From the NCBI GenBank assembly GCA_019638285.1, contig JAHBUB010000006.1:1-44218 (forward strand): a stretch of DNA of 44,218 bases. The letters are read 5' to 3'. Source of the DNA: Cyclobacteriaceae bacterium. GTDB lineage: Bacteria; Bacteroidota; Bacteroidia; Cytophagales; Cyclobacteriaceae. The notes beneath the pieces are model-generated. The model was not told the DNA's origin and searched no databases. It worked only from the letters and a program-made list of their open reading frames with translations. The translations under genes and the position numbers were made by a program. This document shows, in pieces, positions 33,157 to 42,618 of this stretch (its first letter is position 1; the number at the start of each line of letters is the position of its first letter).

Positions 33157-34389
33157 TTAATCCACTTCAATCTGCCCACGAACCAAATCTTCAAACGTGT
33201 CTCGTTGCCTGATAAGATGAGCTTTTCCATCCTTAATCATTACTTCTGTAGGCCTTAATCTGGAATTGAAGGTAGAGGCCATTGAGTAACCGTAGGCTCC
33301 AGCATTTTTTAGCACTAAAACATCCCCCTCTCGCACTTCATTCAGTTTGCGATCTGAGCCAAAGGTGTCTGTTTCACATATATTGCCTACTACGGTGTAT
33401 ACCTTTTGAGTACCTGTAGGATTCGACACATTTATAATCTCGTGATAGGCATCATACATCATTGGCCGGATAAGGTGGTTGAGACCGGAGTTAACGCCTA
33501 CAAAATTGACGGAGGGTGTGGGTTTAACCACATTGGTTTTTACCAGCAAATAACCGGCTTCGCTTACTAAATATTTTCCTGGCTCAATCCACAATTCTAA
33601 TTTGCGACCATAGCTTTCATAAAAATCCCTAAAAGCCTTTCCTAACTTTAGGCCTAGATCATACACATTGGTAACCATATCGTCTGATTTATAGGCCACT
33701 TTAAACCCACTTCCAAAGTCGATAAATTTAAGTGAGGGGAAATCTCTGGCTATCCCAAAAAGAATCTCTGACATTTTCAGGTACACATCGGTTTCAGAAA
33801 TTTCTGACCCTGTGTGAATATGCAATCCATTGATATTGATATTGTACTTATTCACTATTTCAATAATCTCCGGCATTTGGAATACCGAGATTCCAAACTT
33901 TGAATTACCATGCCCCGTAGATATTTTATAGTTGCCGCCAGCGAGTATGTGCGGGTTGAGTCGTATGCAGCATGAGTAATCGCCTTTGTATTTCTTACCA
34001 AATTTCTCAAGCACAGACAAATTATCCAGATTGATATGGACGCCCATCTCCACTCCTGCGACTATCTCTTCAAAATCTACACAACTTGGTGTAAACATGA
34101 TCTCATTTGGTTTAAATCCTGCTCTTAGGGCTAGTTTAGCCTCGTTGAGAGAAACCACGTCAATGCCACAACCTTGTTGCCGAATGTGTTTCAGAATGGA
34201 TAGATTGGTGAGCGCTTTTGCTGCGTATTTTATTTTTAAATCACTGTCAGAAAAAGCATTCTTAAGGCTTTGAATCTGCTTTGTTATTTTTTCTGCATCA
34301 TACACATATAGGGGAGTTCCATATTCACTGCAAATATCAAGCACATTCAGTCCCTGTATTTGATAAGTCCCATTGGTCAATTCCATCAT
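33157..34389 (-). CDS. lysA: Diaminopimelate decarboxylase
   Basis: The last step of lysine biosynthesis: PLP-dependent decarboxylation of meso-diaminopimelate. It is a fold-III enzyme with the PLP Lys in KYAAKAL (near residue 58), HTGSEIS (phosphate side), the glycine loop FIDFGSGF, the active-site Cys in GNICETD, and NAGAYGYSMAS near the C terminus. I chose the ATG at 34389 because the longer frame begins with TTG; the ATG at 34386 is equally possible. About 410 residues, normal for the Bacteroidota form. A -7 box (34439-34446) lies about 50 bases upstream. Confidence 0.95.
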   Translation of the reverse strand: MMELTNGTYQIQGLNVLDICSEYGTPLYVYDAEKITKQIQSLKNAFSDSDLKIKYAAKALTNLSILKHIRQQGCGIDVVSLNEAKLALRAGFKPNEIMFTPSCVDFEEIVAGVEMGVHINLDNLSVLEKFGKKYKGDYSCCIRLNPHILAGGNYKISTGHGNSKFGISVFQMPEIIEIVNKYNININGLHIHTGSEISETDVYLKMSEILFGIARDFPSLKFIDFGSGFKVAYKSDDMVTNVYDLGLKLGKAFRDFYESYGRKLELWIEPGKYLVSEAGYLLVKTNVVKPTPSVNFVGVNSGLNHLIRPMMYDAYHEIINVSNPTGTQKVYTVVGNICETDTFGSDRKLNEVREGDVLVLKNAGAYGYSMASTFNSRLRPTEVMIKDGKAHLIRQRDTFEDLVRGQIEVD

Positions 34390-34438
34390 TGGCAAGCATT
34401 ATTAGATTACTCCATGTAATATTGCGGTGTGCAATCAA

Positions 34439-34446
34439 CAAATATA
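34439..34446 (-). promoter_or_regulatory. -7 box TATATTTG ahead of lysA
   Basis: On the minus strand TATATTTG matches TAnnTTTG, about 50 bases before the lysA ATG. No TTG stands at 17-21 bases upstream of it, so support is partial. Confidence 0.4.
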
Positions 34447-34507
34447 TCATGAATGGTACGGTCATTTGTATCTTCAAGCCTGAATTTTAATTTGTAAAAA
34501 AGCGGTT

Positions 34508-35269
34508 ATGAAATTATTTTTTAGAGAATTGGGCCAGGGTCAGCCACTTATTATCCTTCACGGGCTATTTGGCTCCTCTGACAACTGGCATAGCTTATCA
34601 AAAGTCTTTGCTGAAAAGTATAAGGTTTATGTTGTTGACCAAAGAAATCATGGGCAGTCTCCTCACGATCCAATCCATGACTACAAAGCGTTGACAGATG
34701 ATTTGAATGAATTTATTGATGATCATCAAATTGAGATGCCAATTGTTATGGGGCATTCAATGGGAGGAAAAACAGCCATGAATTTTGCCATAAGGTTCCC
34801 AGAGAAATTATCGAAACTAATAGTGGTTGACATTGTGCCAAAGACATATCCAGTCCATCACGATTCAATCTTAGAAGGCCTTACTTCAATTGATCTTGGT
34901 CTGCTTGAATCACGTGGCCAAGCCGATGAAATGCTAAGTCAATACGTACCCCAGCCTGCCGTGAGACAGTTTTTGCTCAAGAATCTGGCAAGGGACAATA
35001 ATCAAAAGTTTGAATGGAGAATAAATATTCCCGTATTGGAAAAGCATATTGAAGACATGGGGGCAGAACTCCAATATAAGGGCAAGTTTAAGGGACCCGC
35101 CCTGTTTATTGTGGGTGTCAAATCAAATTATTTTAGAGCAGGTGATGATGTGTTGATAAGGTCGTATTTTCCAGGCGCAGAGATTGTAACACTGGATACA
35201 GGCCACTGGGTGCAAGCTGAAGACCCCAAAGGTTTTGCGGAAGTAGTTTTTAACTTCGTAAATAAATAA
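34508..35269 (+). CDS. Alpha/beta-fold hydrolase, YbfF-like esterase
   Basis: A 253-residue serine hydrolase. The oxyanion region is ILHGLFGSSDNW, the nucleophile elbow is GHSMGGKTAM (Ser about residue 83), and the catalytic His is in TLDTGHWVQAEDP near 237. The DQRNHGQSPH motif after strand 4 is typical of YbfF and the human ABHD11 group, which hydrolyse acyl-CoA or acyl esters. No signal peptide, so cytoplasmic. It lies 15 bases before the RsmI-like gene on the same strand; the natural substrate is unknown. Confidence 0.92.
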   Translation: MKLFFRELGQGQPLIILHGLFGSSDNWHSLSKVFAEKYKVYVVDQRNHGQSPHDPIHDYKALTDDLNEFIDDHQIEMPIVMGHSMGGKTAMNFAIRFPEKLSKLIVVDIVPKTYPVHHDSILEGLTSIDLGLLESRGQADEMLSQYVPQPAVRQFLLKNLARDNNQKFEWRINIPVLEKHIEDMGAELQYKGKFKGPALFIVGVKSNYFRAGDDVLIRSYFPGAEIVTLDTGHWVQAEDPKGFAEVVFNFVNK

Positions 35270-35284
35270 TTAAAAAATGAGACC

Positions 35285-35998
35285 ATGAAGGCTACAGGAA
35301 AATTATACCTGATACCTACAGTTATTGCTGACAACACTACTAATAAGGTAATATCCACCTATGTGCGTGAAACCCTTAAGCCAATTCGGTTTTTCCTAGT
35401 GGAGGATATCCGCACGGCAAGAAGGTTTTTAAGTAGTTTGTCAATTTTTGAAAATATCGAGCAGCTTTATTTCAACACTCTTGACAAAAACACCGCAGAA
35501 GCCGATCTCCCACAATTGATGAGCCCATTATTAAAAGGGAAGCCTATTGGAATCATTTCAGAGTCGGGTTGTCCTGGGGTAGCAGACCCTGGAGCATTGG
35601 CTGTTCGCTATGCCCATCAAAAAGGAATTTCTGTAGAGCCCCTAGTTGGCCCATCAAGCATTTTGCTGGCATTGATGGCTTCGGGATTGAATGGTCAGCG
35701 TTTTTCTTTTAATGGTTACCTCCCGGTAGAAGCGCAAGAAGCAACTCAGGCAATAAAGAAATTAGAGGGCGAATCAAGAGCAAAGAATCAAACACAAATT
35801 TTCATTGAAACTCCTTATAGGAACAATTCCCTGGTGAGTCACCTACTCAAATCCCTGAATGACGAAACTTTGTTGTGTATTGCTGTAAATATTACTGGTG
35901 AGTCAGAGATGATTAAGACTCAGACCATTAAAGCTTGGAAAAATACCGAAATCACATTGCCTCGCCAGCCCGCACTGTTCCTATTTCTGGCTTTCTGA
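35285..35998 (+). CDS. RsmI-like SAM-dependent methyltransferase (tetrapyrrole-methylase fold)
   Basis: A 237-residue protein of the RsmI/CbiF fold. It shows [12 protein letters not shown] at the N terminus, [11 protein letters not shown], the conserved [15 protein letters not shown] and a [19 protein letters not shown] loop that binds SAM, and IFIETPYRN. RsmI proper methylates 16S rRNA C1402 and is about 280 residues with a C-terminal RNA-binding part. This shorter branch is a second paralog frequent in Bacteroidota, usually annotated only as a SAM-dependent methyltransferase. The RNA target is therefore uncertain. Confidence 0.9.
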   Translation: MKATGKLYLIPTVIADNTTNKVISTYVRETLKPIRFFLVEDIRTARRFLSSLSIFENIEQLYFNTLDKNTAEADLPQLMSPLLKGKPIGIISESGCPGVADPGALAVRYAHQKGISVEPLVGPSSILLALMASGLNGQRFSFNGYLPVEAQEATQAIKKLEGESRAKNQTQIFIETPYRNNSLVSHLLKSLNDETLLCIAVNITGESEMIKTQTIKAWKNTEITLPRQPALFLFLAF

Positions 35999-36000
35999 GT

Positions 36001-36030
36001 TTTGTTTTAAGCCCATTACGTCTAAATTTG
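36001..36030 (+). promoter_or_regulatory. metK promoter, Bacteroidota type
   Basis: TTTG (36001-36004), 18 bases, TAAATTTG (36023-36030), followed by the ATG at 36054. The predicted leader is short, about 17 bases. No SAM riboswitch fits in the gap, so I see no sign of one. Confidence 0.55.
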
Positions 36031-36053
36031 CCGCTTCCATTTCAACTATTTAT

Positions 36054-37307
36054 ATGCCTTATTTATTCACTTCAGAGTCAGTTTCCGAAGGTCATCCTGA
36101 CAAAGTCTCCGATCAAATTTCCGATGCGTTAATAGACTACTTTTTGGCCTACGATGCCAATTCCAAGGTGGCCTGTGAAACATTGGTGACCACCGGGCAA
36201 GTTGTACTCGCTGGTGAGGTGAAGTCAGAAGCCTATTTGGATGTACAGGACATTGCGCGAGAAGTAATCCGCAAGATTGGCTACACCAAAAGCGAATACA
36301 TGTTTGAGGCCAATTCGTGTGGAATCCTTTCCGCCATTCATGAGCAATCTCCCGATATTAATCAGGGCGTTGAGAGAAAGAAAAAAGAAGATCAGGGTGC
36401 CGGTGACCAAGGAATGATGTTTGGTTACGCAACTAACGAAACGGACAACTACATGCCGTTGCCTTTAGAGCTTGCTCATTTACTTTTAAAAGAAATGGCA
36501 GCTATACGAAGGGAAGGAAAAATAATGACTTACCTCCGCCCCGATGCGAAATCTCAGGTAACCATTGAATACAGTGACGACAAAAAGCCTCAACGCATTG
36601 ATACTATTGTTATTTCTACTCAACACGATGACTTTGGAAGTGACAGTTTCATGTTAAAAAAAATAAGAGAGGATATGATTTCTATCCTCATCCCCAGGAT
36701 CAAAAAGAAATTACCCAAGCGAATTCAAAAGCTCTTTACAGATAAAATTCAATACCACATCAACCCAACTGGTAAATTTGTAATTGGTGGGCCCCATGGT
36801 GACACAGGCCTTACGGGTCGAAAAATTATTGTAGATACTTATGGTGGTAAAGGAGCACATGGAGGAGGTGCATTCTCAGGAAAGGATCCATCAAAAGTGG
36901 ACCGCTCTGCAGCATATGCCACTCGCCATATTGCCAAGAATATGGTAGCTGCTGGTATTTGTGACGAAGTGCTAGTGCAGGTGGCTTATGCAATTGGTGT
37001 AGCAAAACCTGTAGGTCTTTATGTTGACACCTATGGCTCCTCCAAAGTGAAAATGAATGATGGAGCTATCGCTGAAAAGATCGGTAAGATATTTGACATG
37101 CGTCCGTACTTTATCGAAAAGCGATTCAATCTTCGTACCCCCATCTACAGCGAAACAGCAGCCTACGGCCACATGGGGCGTGAACCAAAAATTGTAGAAA
37201 AAGTATTCAATAAAGGAAAAAAGAATCAGGTGAAAATAAAGGTAGAGTTATTTCCCTGGGAGAAACTTGATTTTGTAGATACTCTTAAAAAGGCTTTTAA
37301 AGTATAA
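36054..37307 (+). CDS. metK: S-adenosylmethionine synthase
   Basis: It makes SAM from methionine and ATP in the cytoplasm. Signature motifs are the N-terminal [32 protein letters not shown], the nucleotide loop [13 protein letters not shown] and the P-loop-like [19 protein letters not shown]. The protein has 417 residues, in the range of the Bacteroidota form. It has its own promoter and a strong terminator downstream. SAM produced here serves the methyltransferases in the window among others, but no regulatory link is visible. Confidence 0.97.
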   Translation: MPYLFTSESVSEGHPDKVSDQISDALIDYFLAYDANSKVACETLVTTGQVVLAGEVKSEAYLDVQDIAREVIRKIGYTKSEYMFEANSCGILSAIHEQSPDINQGVERKKKEDQGAGDQGMMFGYATNETDNYMPLPLELAHLLLKEMAAIRREGKIMTYLRPDAKSQVTIEYSDDKKPQRIDTIVISTQHDDFGSDSFMLKKIREDMISILIPRIKKKLPKRIQKLFTDKIQYHINPTGKFVIGGPHGDTGLTGRKIIVDTYGGKGAHGGGAFSGKDPSKVDRSAAYATRHIAKNMVAAGICDEVLVQVAYAIGVAKPVGLYVDTYGSSKVKMNDGAIAEKIGKIFDMRPYFIEKRFNLRTPIYSETAAYGHMGREPKIVEKVFNKGKKNQVKIKVELFPWEKLDFVDTLKKAFKV

Positions 37308-37330
37308 TTCAATATCTAATGATACATGAA

Positions 37331-37365
37331 AATAAAGGCCCCAGTGATGGGGCCTTTATTTTTTT
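37331..37365. terminator. Bidirectional terminator between metK and hpf
   Basis: AATAAAGGCCCCA (37331-37343) and TGGGGCCTTTATT (37348-37360) form a perfect 13-bp stem with the loop GTGA. T bases follow on the plus side (37361-37365) and A bases precede it, so it can end both metK and the convergent hpf transcript. Confidence 0.93.
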
Positions 37366-37663
37366 ATCGGCTAACTGTTATCTTCTTTTTAAACTTAAGT
37401 AACTGTTTTCGCAGTGCCTCTGTGGCTTGATCTGTGGCTGCCTCAAATGAAACGGCCTGCTCGCTAGCAAATAACAAACTTCCAGGCACCCTCAATTTAA
37501 TCTCCACTGTTTTGTTTTCTGTTCCTTCATTATTTAAACGAAGAAAAACTTCCCCATCTACCGTGCGGTCATAAAATGTCTCCAGCTTATCCACTTTTTT
37601 CTGAATAAAATCAATCAATTTCTGATCTGCATCAAAGCGAATAGAATGAACTTGCAACTTCAT
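37364..37663 (-). CDS. hpf: Ribosome hibernation-promoting factor, short form (HPF/RaiA)
   Basis: A 99-residue S30AE-domain protein that binds the 30S decoding channel and silences ribosomes in stationary phase. Motifs are KLQVHSIRFDADQKLIDFIQ, DKLETFYDRTVDGEVFLRL and the C-terminal basic LRKQLLKFKKKITVSR. Only the N-terminal domain is present, as in short HPF, without the dimerising C-terminal extension. I start at the ATG at 37663 rather than 37669. It follows the Xer recombinase gene by about 110 bases in the rpsU-xer-hpf order familiar in Bacteroidota. Confidence 0.93.
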   Translation of the reverse strand: MKLQVHSIRFDADQKLIDFIQKKVDKLETFYDRTVDGEVFLRLNNEGTENKTVEIKLRVPGSLLFASEQAVSFEAATDQATEALRKQLLKFKKKITVSR

Positions 37664-37776
37664 ACACATTTATTTAAAGGTTAAACAATATTATTTCTTT
37701 GTAAGGTGTGCGCCTGATTTACACGTAGGGGTTACATCATAAACGTTTTACTTATTTATCTATAATTTAGTCAATC

Positions 37777-38667
37777 TTATGCTTTAGGGTGCGCTTGATC
37801 AAAAACTTTTTTCAATTTCTCCATTGAGTTGTGTGTGTACACTTGTGTGGCAGCCAAACTAGTGTGCCCCAGTAAGTCTTTCACAGCATTTATCTCCGCT
37901 CCTTTATTTAATAAGTGAGTGGCAAACGAATGGCGTAGCACGTGCGGACTTCTTTTTTCCACCGAGGTAAATTGATCCAGGTATTTTCGCACCAGTCGGT
38001 AGATCATCATTGGGTAAACAGGCCCACCTGAGTCATTAACAAATAGCAAGCCATGGCTTTTTTTCTCCACGTCTCTATCCCTAACTTTCCTATACTCTTC
38101 TATAATAGAAACGATACTCTTTGAAAAAGGTATTACCCTTTCCTTATTTCTTTTCCCCAAAACCTTAATAGTGCGCTCTTGCAAATTGACATACTGCTCT
38201 TTTAAGCCAATTAATTCAGATAATCGGATTCCCGTTCCATAAAATAATTCTATAATTAAGCGATCGCGCCAACCTTCCAGTGTATTCTCAAATTCAATAT
38301 TATCCAAGAGCCTGGTCATATCTTCCTCATGGACAAAATGCGGAAGTTTTTTAGAGGTCTTAAGTATTTTAATTTTTTGCATCGGATCTTTTTCTATTGC
38401 CTCTTGTTTAAGGCAAAACTTAAAAAAACTCCGGAGACAGGCGATTTTCCTGTTGATTGATCTGGGATCCAGTTTGATCTCAACCATGCTTACAATCCAA
38501 GCTCTAATTGCCCCATAAGTTGCCAGTTCTGGGCGTTTTTCCTCATAAGATGTTTCAAGAAACTTAGAAAACTGATGAATATCTGTCTGGTAAGACAAGA
38601 TCGTTTTTGGACTATACCTTTTTTCGTATTGAAGATATTTAAAAAATGAGTCCACCATTGCTTCCAT
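37777..38667 (-). CDS. Tyrosine recombinase of the XerC/XerD type
   Basis: About 296 residues. The SAM-like core-binding domain (about 1-85) contains KYLQYEKRYSPKTILSYQTD; the catalytic domain carries Arg in GTGIRLSEL, HVLRHSFATHLL (His-x-x-Arg), the later LLGHTSLAATQVYTH and the C-terminal Tyr. It resolves chromosome dimers at dif together with a partner Xer protein. The frame runs upstream to a GTG at 38715, but that stretch is the rpsU terminator, so I start at the ATG at 38667 (38658 is also possible). Its place between rpsU and hpf is a conserved housekeeping location, so it is not a mobile integrase. Confidence 0.92.
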   Translation of the reverse strand: MEAMVDSFFKYLQYEKRYSPKTILSYQTDIHQFSKFLETSYEEKRPELATYGAIRAWIVSMVEIKLDPRSINRKIACLRSFFKFCLKQEAIEKDPMQKIKILKTSKKLPHFVHEEDMTRLLDNIEFENTLEGWRDRLIIELFYGTGIRLSELIGLKEQYVNLQERTIKVLGKRNKERVIPFSKSIVSIIEEYRKVRDRDVEKKSHGLLFVNDSGGPVYPMMIYRLVRKYLDQFTSVEKRSPHVLRHSFATHLLNKGAEINAVKDLLGHTSLAATQVYTHNSMEKLKKVFDQAHPKA

Positions 38668-38687
38668 CCCTTCGTATAGAGCAATGT

Positions 38688-38727
38688 AAAAAAAATATCC
38701 CCTTGGGTAAAGCACCCAAGGGGATAT
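38688..38727 (-). terminator. Intrinsic terminator of rpsU
   Basis: ATATCCCCTTGGGT (38695-38708) and its exact complement ACCCAAGGGGATAT (38714-38727) form a perfect 14-bp stem with loop AAAGC. On the minus strand a run of T bases follows (A bases at 38688-38694). Confidence 0.92.
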
Positions 38728-38754
38728 GTTAATTATTTCGAAGTTATTAAACTA

Positions 38755-38949
38755 TTAATAGTTGTCGTTGGCGTACATTTTCTGCCTGTAAGCAGCACCC
38801 AACACTTCTTGTCTTCTTGTAATAGAGGGCTTTTCAAAAGATGTCCTTGAGCGCAGCTCCTTTAGAACACCCGTTTTCTCAAACTTCTTTTTGAAGCGTT
38901 TAAGTGCCTTGTCTATTGATTCGTTCTCCTTTACGTTGATAATCAGCAT
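38755..38949 (-). CDS. rpsU: 30S ribosomal protein S21
   Basis: A 64-residue basic protein of the small ribosomal subunit, with the S21 signature ESIDKALKRFKKKFEKTGVL and the Arg-rich ELRSRTSFEKPSITRR. In Bacteroidota S21 influences access of mRNA to the anti-Shine-Dalgarno end. It has a strong promoter upstream and a perfect terminator downstream, fitting high expression. Confidence 0.97.
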   Translation of the reverse strand: MLIINVKENESIDKALKRFKKKFEKTGVLKELRSRTSFEKPSITRRQEVLGAAYRQKMYANDNY

Positions 38950-38973
38950 AATGTAAAATTTCTATTCGGGCTG

Positions 38974-39005
38974 CAAATATAGCCAGATCCACTTGAATTT
39001 TGCAA
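38974..39005 (-). promoter_or_regulatory. rpsU promoter
   Basis: On the minus strand TTG (39003-39005), 21 bases, TATATTTG (38974-38981). The ATG at 38949 lies 24 bases after the -7 box. Confidence 0.55.
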
Positions 39006-39008
39006 GTT

Positions 39009-40178
39009 TTACTTTAAAACAGCTCGTGAAATTACCAGTTTTTGAATTTCAGAGGTTCCCTCACCAATGGTGCAAAGTTTTGCATCACGGTAAAACTTCT
39101 CTACTGGGAAATCCTTGATATAACCATACCCACCAAATATCTGAACAGCATCATTGGCTACCTCCACTGCAATCTCAGAAGCATAGAGTTTCGCCATGGC
39201 CGATTCCAGATTCACACTTTTCCCTCTATTTTTCAGATCAGCCGCCCTAAAAGTAAGCAGCTTAGCGGCCTCCACCTTGGTTGCCATATCTGCCAACTTA
39301 AAAGAGATACCCTGAAAAGAAGAAATAGGCTTATTAAACTGATGGCGCTCCTTGGAATATTGAAGCGCTGCGTCAAAGGCTCCTTGGGCTATACCCAAGC
39401 TAAGTGCTGCAATCGAAATCCTTCCTCCATCCAACACTTTAAGAGATTGTACAAAACCATCTCCAGCTTTTCCAATTACCTGGCTTTCGTGAACGCGACA
39501 ATCAGTAAAAATGAGTTCTGCTGTTTCTGAGGCACGCATCCCCAATTTGTTTTCCTTCTTACCTGCACTAAACCCAGGAGTTCCCTTTTCAATAATAAAG
39601 GCTGTCATCCCGTGAGAATCCCCCACTTCACCTGTCCTGACAATGACAACAGCTACGTCCCCTGACTTACCATGAGTAATAAAATTCTTAGCCCCATTAA
39701 TCACGTAATGATCTCCATCCTTTACAGCAACCGTGCGCATATTCCCTGCATCAGAGCCTGTATTTGGCTCCGTAAGGCCCCACGCACCTATCCATTGGCC
39801 AGAAGCTAACTTGGGTAAATATTTTTTCTTCTGCTCTTCATTGGCAAATTGTAAAATGTGGCCCGTGCAGAGAGAATTGTGAGCTGCAACAGATAGCCCA
39901 ATCGAGCCGTCAATTCTGGCAATTTCAGAAACCGCAGTCACATACTCGGGGTATCCAAACCCAGAGCCTCCATATTCCTCAGGAACCAAAACACCCATTA
40001 GCCCAAGATTTCCCATTTTACGAAACAGGGGAACAGGAAATTCCTGGCTCTCATCCCATTTCATAATGTTGGGTTTAATCTCCAATTCACCAAAATCTTT
40101 GATCATCTGAGCAATCATTTTTTGATTCTCTGATTCGTCAAAGTTTATGCCCACGGCCGGTTCTGTCATTGTTGTCAT
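39009..40178 (-). CDS. Acyl-CoA dehydrogenase
   Basis: An FAD enzyme (389 residues) that oxidises acyl-CoA to trans-2-enoyl-CoA in beta-oxidation, passing electrons to ETF. Motifs: [34 protein letters not shown] (FAD and substrate loop), [47 protein letters not shown] and the C-terminal [14 protein letters not shown], where the catalytic Glu is expected in short/medium-chain types. The chain-length preference cannot be told. It has its own promoter with an overlapping inverted repeat. The start may be 40178 or the ATG at 40169. Confidence 0.95.
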   Translation of the reverse strand: MTTMTEPAVGINFDESENQKMIAQMIKDFGELEIKPNIMKWDESQEFPVPLFRKMGNLGLMGVLVPEEYGGSGFGYPEYVTAVSEIARIDGSIGLSVAAHNSLCTGHILQFANEEQKKKYLPKLASGQWIGAWGLTEPNTGSDAGNMRTVAVKDGDHYVINGAKNFITHGKSGDVAVVIVRTGEVGDSHGMTAFIIEKGTPGFSAGKKENKLGMRASETAELIFTDCRVHESQVIGKAGDGFVQSLKVLDGGRISIAALSLGIAQGAFDAALQYSKERHQFNKPISSFQGISFKLADMATKVEAAKLLTFRAADLKNRGKSVNLESAMAKLYASEIAVEVANDAVQIFGGYGYIKDFPVEKFYRDAKLCTIGEGTSEIQKLVISRAVLK

Positions 40179-40202
40179 CTCTTTCTATATTTTTTAGGGC
40201 TT

Positions 40203-40234
40203 CAAAAGTATTTCGTAAAATTGAATTAACCAAA
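40203..40234 (-). promoter_or_regulatory. Acyl-CoA dehydrogenase promoter
   Basis: On the minus strand TTTG (40231-40234), 20 bases, TACTTTTG (40203-40210), a close match to the Bacteroidota consensus. The predicted leader is about 18 bases. Confidence 0.6.
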
Positions 40235-40250
40235 CGAATGTTAGTTTGGT
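40229..40250. promoter_or_regulatory. Inverted repeat over the -33 element, candidate operator
   Basis: ACCAAAC (40229-40235) and GTTTGGT (40244-40250) are exact complements with an 8-base spacer. The left arm covers the -33 TTTG of the acyl-CoA dehydrogenase promoter. This is where a fatty-acid-responsive repressor could bind; none is encoded next to it. Confidence 0.4.
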
Positions 40251-40324
40251 GGTTTATAGTAAGATGACTTTACCCTCAGAGCCCAGAAAACACTATTTTT
40301 ACGCCTCTTTCAAACTTTGAAAAT

Positions 40325-41632
40325 ATGAAAATTGCAGTTGTTGGGACGGGATATGTGGGATTGGTCACTGGTACTTGCCTGGCCGAAACCGGAAATACGG
40401 TAACCTGTATAGATATAGACGAAGAAAAGGTAAAAACTCTTCAGGGAGGAAAAGTTACCATTTATGAACCTGGACTTACTCTTTTGTTTGAACGGAATGT
40501 GAAACAAAATCGTCTTTCATTCACCAGCCATTTAAAAGAAGGAATAAAAGATGCTAAGATCATATTTTTGGCCCTACCCACTCCTTCTGGTGAAGATGGC
40601 TCTGCTGATCTTAAGTATATATTAAAGGTAGCTAACGATCTGGGCCCTCTATTGGATGCTTATACTGTCATTGTTGATAAGAGTACTGTCCCAGTGGGCA
40701 CGGCCGAAAAGGTAAGAGGGGCCATTGCTGTCAATGCGAAGGTAGAATTTGATGTGGTTTCCAATCCTGAATTTTTGAGAGAAGGTGTTGCCGTTGATGA
40801 CTTTATGAAGCCGGAGCGCGTAGTTATTGGCACTAGTTCTGATAGGGCACAAAAATTAATGGAGGAGTTATACGCACCCTTTGTTCGTCAGGGTAACCCC
40901 ATCATTTTTATGGATGAACGCTCTGCAGAATTAACCAAATATGCCGCCAACTCTTTTCTGGCAACCAAGATCAGCTTCATGAACGAGATTGCTAACCTTT
41001 GTGAACTACTGGGAGCTGATGTGGATTCGGTGCGTAAAGGGATTGGTTCTGATAGCCGCATTGGCAAACGCTTTTTATTTCCGGGCATAGGTTATGGCGG
41101 GAGTTGCTTTCCAAAAGATGTTAAGGCATTGGCTAAATCTTCCTCCGATGCCAATTACGATTTTAAAATTTTAAATTCCGTAATGGAGGTAAACGTGATC
41201 CAACGAACCAAACTGATGGATCGCGTTAAAAAACATTTCAACGGAAACCTGAGGGATAAAAAGATTGCCATATGGGGTTTGGCTTTTAAGCCTCACACTG
41301 ACGATATCAGGGAAGCTCCTGCACTTTATAATATTGAATATTTATTAAAAGAGGGTGCTACAATAACCACCCATGACCCCGAAGCAATGGAGAATGTGAA
41401 AAAGGTATTAGGAGAAAAAATTAAATATTTCTCTAATCCTTACGATGCAGCAGAGGGAGCCGATGCCATACTTATCGCTACAGAATGGCCAGAATTTCGG
41501 GCTCCGGACTTTGAAAGATTAGGGACGCTTATGAAAAATAAGGTGATCTTTGATGGAAGAAATTTGTATGATGTAAGTACCATGAAGGAACTTGGATTCA
41601 CCTATACAAGCATTGGAAGAAAATCCGTATGA
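40325..41632 (+). CDS. ugd: UDP-glucose 6-dehydrogenase
   Basis: It oxidises UDP-glucose to UDP-glucuronate with two NAD+. The N-terminal Rossmann motif is [19 protein letters not shown], the central substrate part includes [11 protein letters not shown] and [17 protein letters not shown], the catalytic Cys is in [16 protein letters not shown] (about residue 260), and the C-terminal domain has [17 protein letters not shown]. The 435 residues are normal. It is the first of four overlapping sugar-nucleotide genes; its product feeds directly into the next enzyme. The ATG of the next gene overlaps its TGA. Confidence 0.97.
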   Translation: MKIAVVGTGYVGLVTGTCLAETGNTVTCIDIDEEKVKTLQGGKVTIYEPGLTLLFERNVKQNRLSFTSHLKEGIKDAKIIFLALPTPSGEDGSADLKYILKVANDLGPLLDAYTVIVDKSTVPVGTAEKVRGAIAVNAKVEFDVVSNPEFLREGVAVDDFMKPERVVIGTSSDRAQKLMEELYAPFVRQGNPIIFMDERSAELTKYAANSFLATKISFMNEIANLCELLGADVDSVRKGIGSDSRIGKRFLFPGIGYGGSCFPKDVKALAKSSSDANYDFKILNSVMEVNVIQRTKLMDRVKKHFNGNLRDKKIAIWGLAFKPHTDDIREAPALYNIEYLLKEGATITTHDPEAMENVKKVLGEKIKYFSNPYDAAEGADAILIATEWPEFRAPDFERLGTLMKNKVIFDGRNLYDVSTMKELGFTYTSIGRKSV

Positions 41633-42618
41633 GTAAAAAAAGAATATTAATCACAGGGGGCGCAGGCTTTCTTGGGTCTCATCTGTGTGACAGGTATGTC
41701 AAAGAAGGTTATCATGTAATCGCTATGGATAATCTTATAACTGGTGATCTTAAAAACATAGAGCATCTTTTTAAACATCCTGATTTTGAGTTTTCTCATA
41801 GTGATGTTTCAAAGTTTGTTTATGTTCCTGGAAAACTTGACTACATTCTGCATTTTGCATCCCCCGCAAGTCCAATAGATTATTTGAAAATACCCATACA
41901 AACGTTAAAGGTTGGCTCGCTGGGCACTCACAACTTGTTAGGATTAGCCTTAGCCAAAAAAGCAAGAATTCTAGTAGCCTCTACTTCAGAGGTGTATGGC
42001 GATCCGCTTGTTCACCCTCAGGTAGAGGAGTATTATGGCAATGTTGATCCTGTCGGCCCACGTGGTGTTTACGATGAAGCCAAGCGCTTTCAGGAGGCCA
42101 TGACGATGGCCTATCACACCTTTCATGGACTGGAAACCCGAATTATAAGAATATTTAATACCTATGGCCCACGCATGCGACTCAATGATGGAAGGGTGCT
42201 TCCTGCGTTTATCGGGCAAGCTTTGAGGGGTGAAGATTTAACTGTTTTTGGGGACGGATCTCAAACAAGATCATTTTGCTATGTAGATGACTTGGTGGAA
42301 GGAATCTACCGTCTTCTTCTTTCTGATTACCACTTGCCTGTGAACATTGGGAATCCTGATGAGATTACGATCCTTCAATTCGCGGAGGAAATCGTAAAGC
42401 TGACTGGAACTACACAAAAGATCATTAGAAAGTCATTACCTGTAAACGATCCAAAACAAAGGCGGCCCGATATCACCAAAGCCAAATCCCTTTTGAAATG
42501 GGAGCCAAAGGTAAATCGTGCGGAGGGGTTAAAAATAACTTATGATTATTTTAAATCTCTGCCTAAAGAAGTCTTGTTTGATCGTGACCATAAAAACTTT
42601 GAGCAATATATTAGGTGA
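41629..42618 (+). CDS. uxs: UDP-glucuronate decarboxylase (UDP-xylose synthase)
   Basis: An SDR enzyme that decarboxylates UDP-glucuronate to UDP-xylose, using bound NAD+. The NAD motif is [14 protein letters not shown], the active-site residues are in [10 protein letters not shown] and the Y-x-x-x-K motif of [15 protein letters not shown], followed by [17 protein letters not shown], which is specific for this family. It has 329 residues. The four-base overlap with ugd and with rfbB indicates translational coupling. Together ugd and uxs turn UDP-glucose into UDP-xylose for surface polysaccharide. Confidence 0.95.
   Translation: MSKKRILITGGAGFLGSHLCDRYVKEGYHVIAMDNLITGDLKNIEHLFKHPDFEFSHSDVSKFVYVPGKLDYILHFASPASPIDYLKIPIQTLKVGSLGTHNLLGLALAKKARILVASTSEVYGDPLVHPQVEEYYGNVDPVGPRGVYDEAKRFQEAMTMAYHTFHGLETRIIRIFNTYGPRMRLNDGRVLPAFIGQALRGEDLTVFGDGSQTRSFCYVDDLVEGIYRLLLSDYHLPVNIGNPDEITILQFAEEIVKLTGTTQKIIRKSLPVNDPKQRRPDITKAKSLLKWEPKVNRAEGLKITYDYFKSLPKEVLFDRDHKNFEQYIR

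Noticed and set aside
36000-36053. SAM riboswitch before metK
   Set aside because: The distance between the promoter and the ATG is too short to hold one.
37777-38715. Xer recombinase as part of a mobile element, starting at GTG 38715
   Set aside because: It lies between rpsU and hpf, a conserved housekeeping location, and residues before the ATG at 38667 are a read-through of the rpsU terminator.
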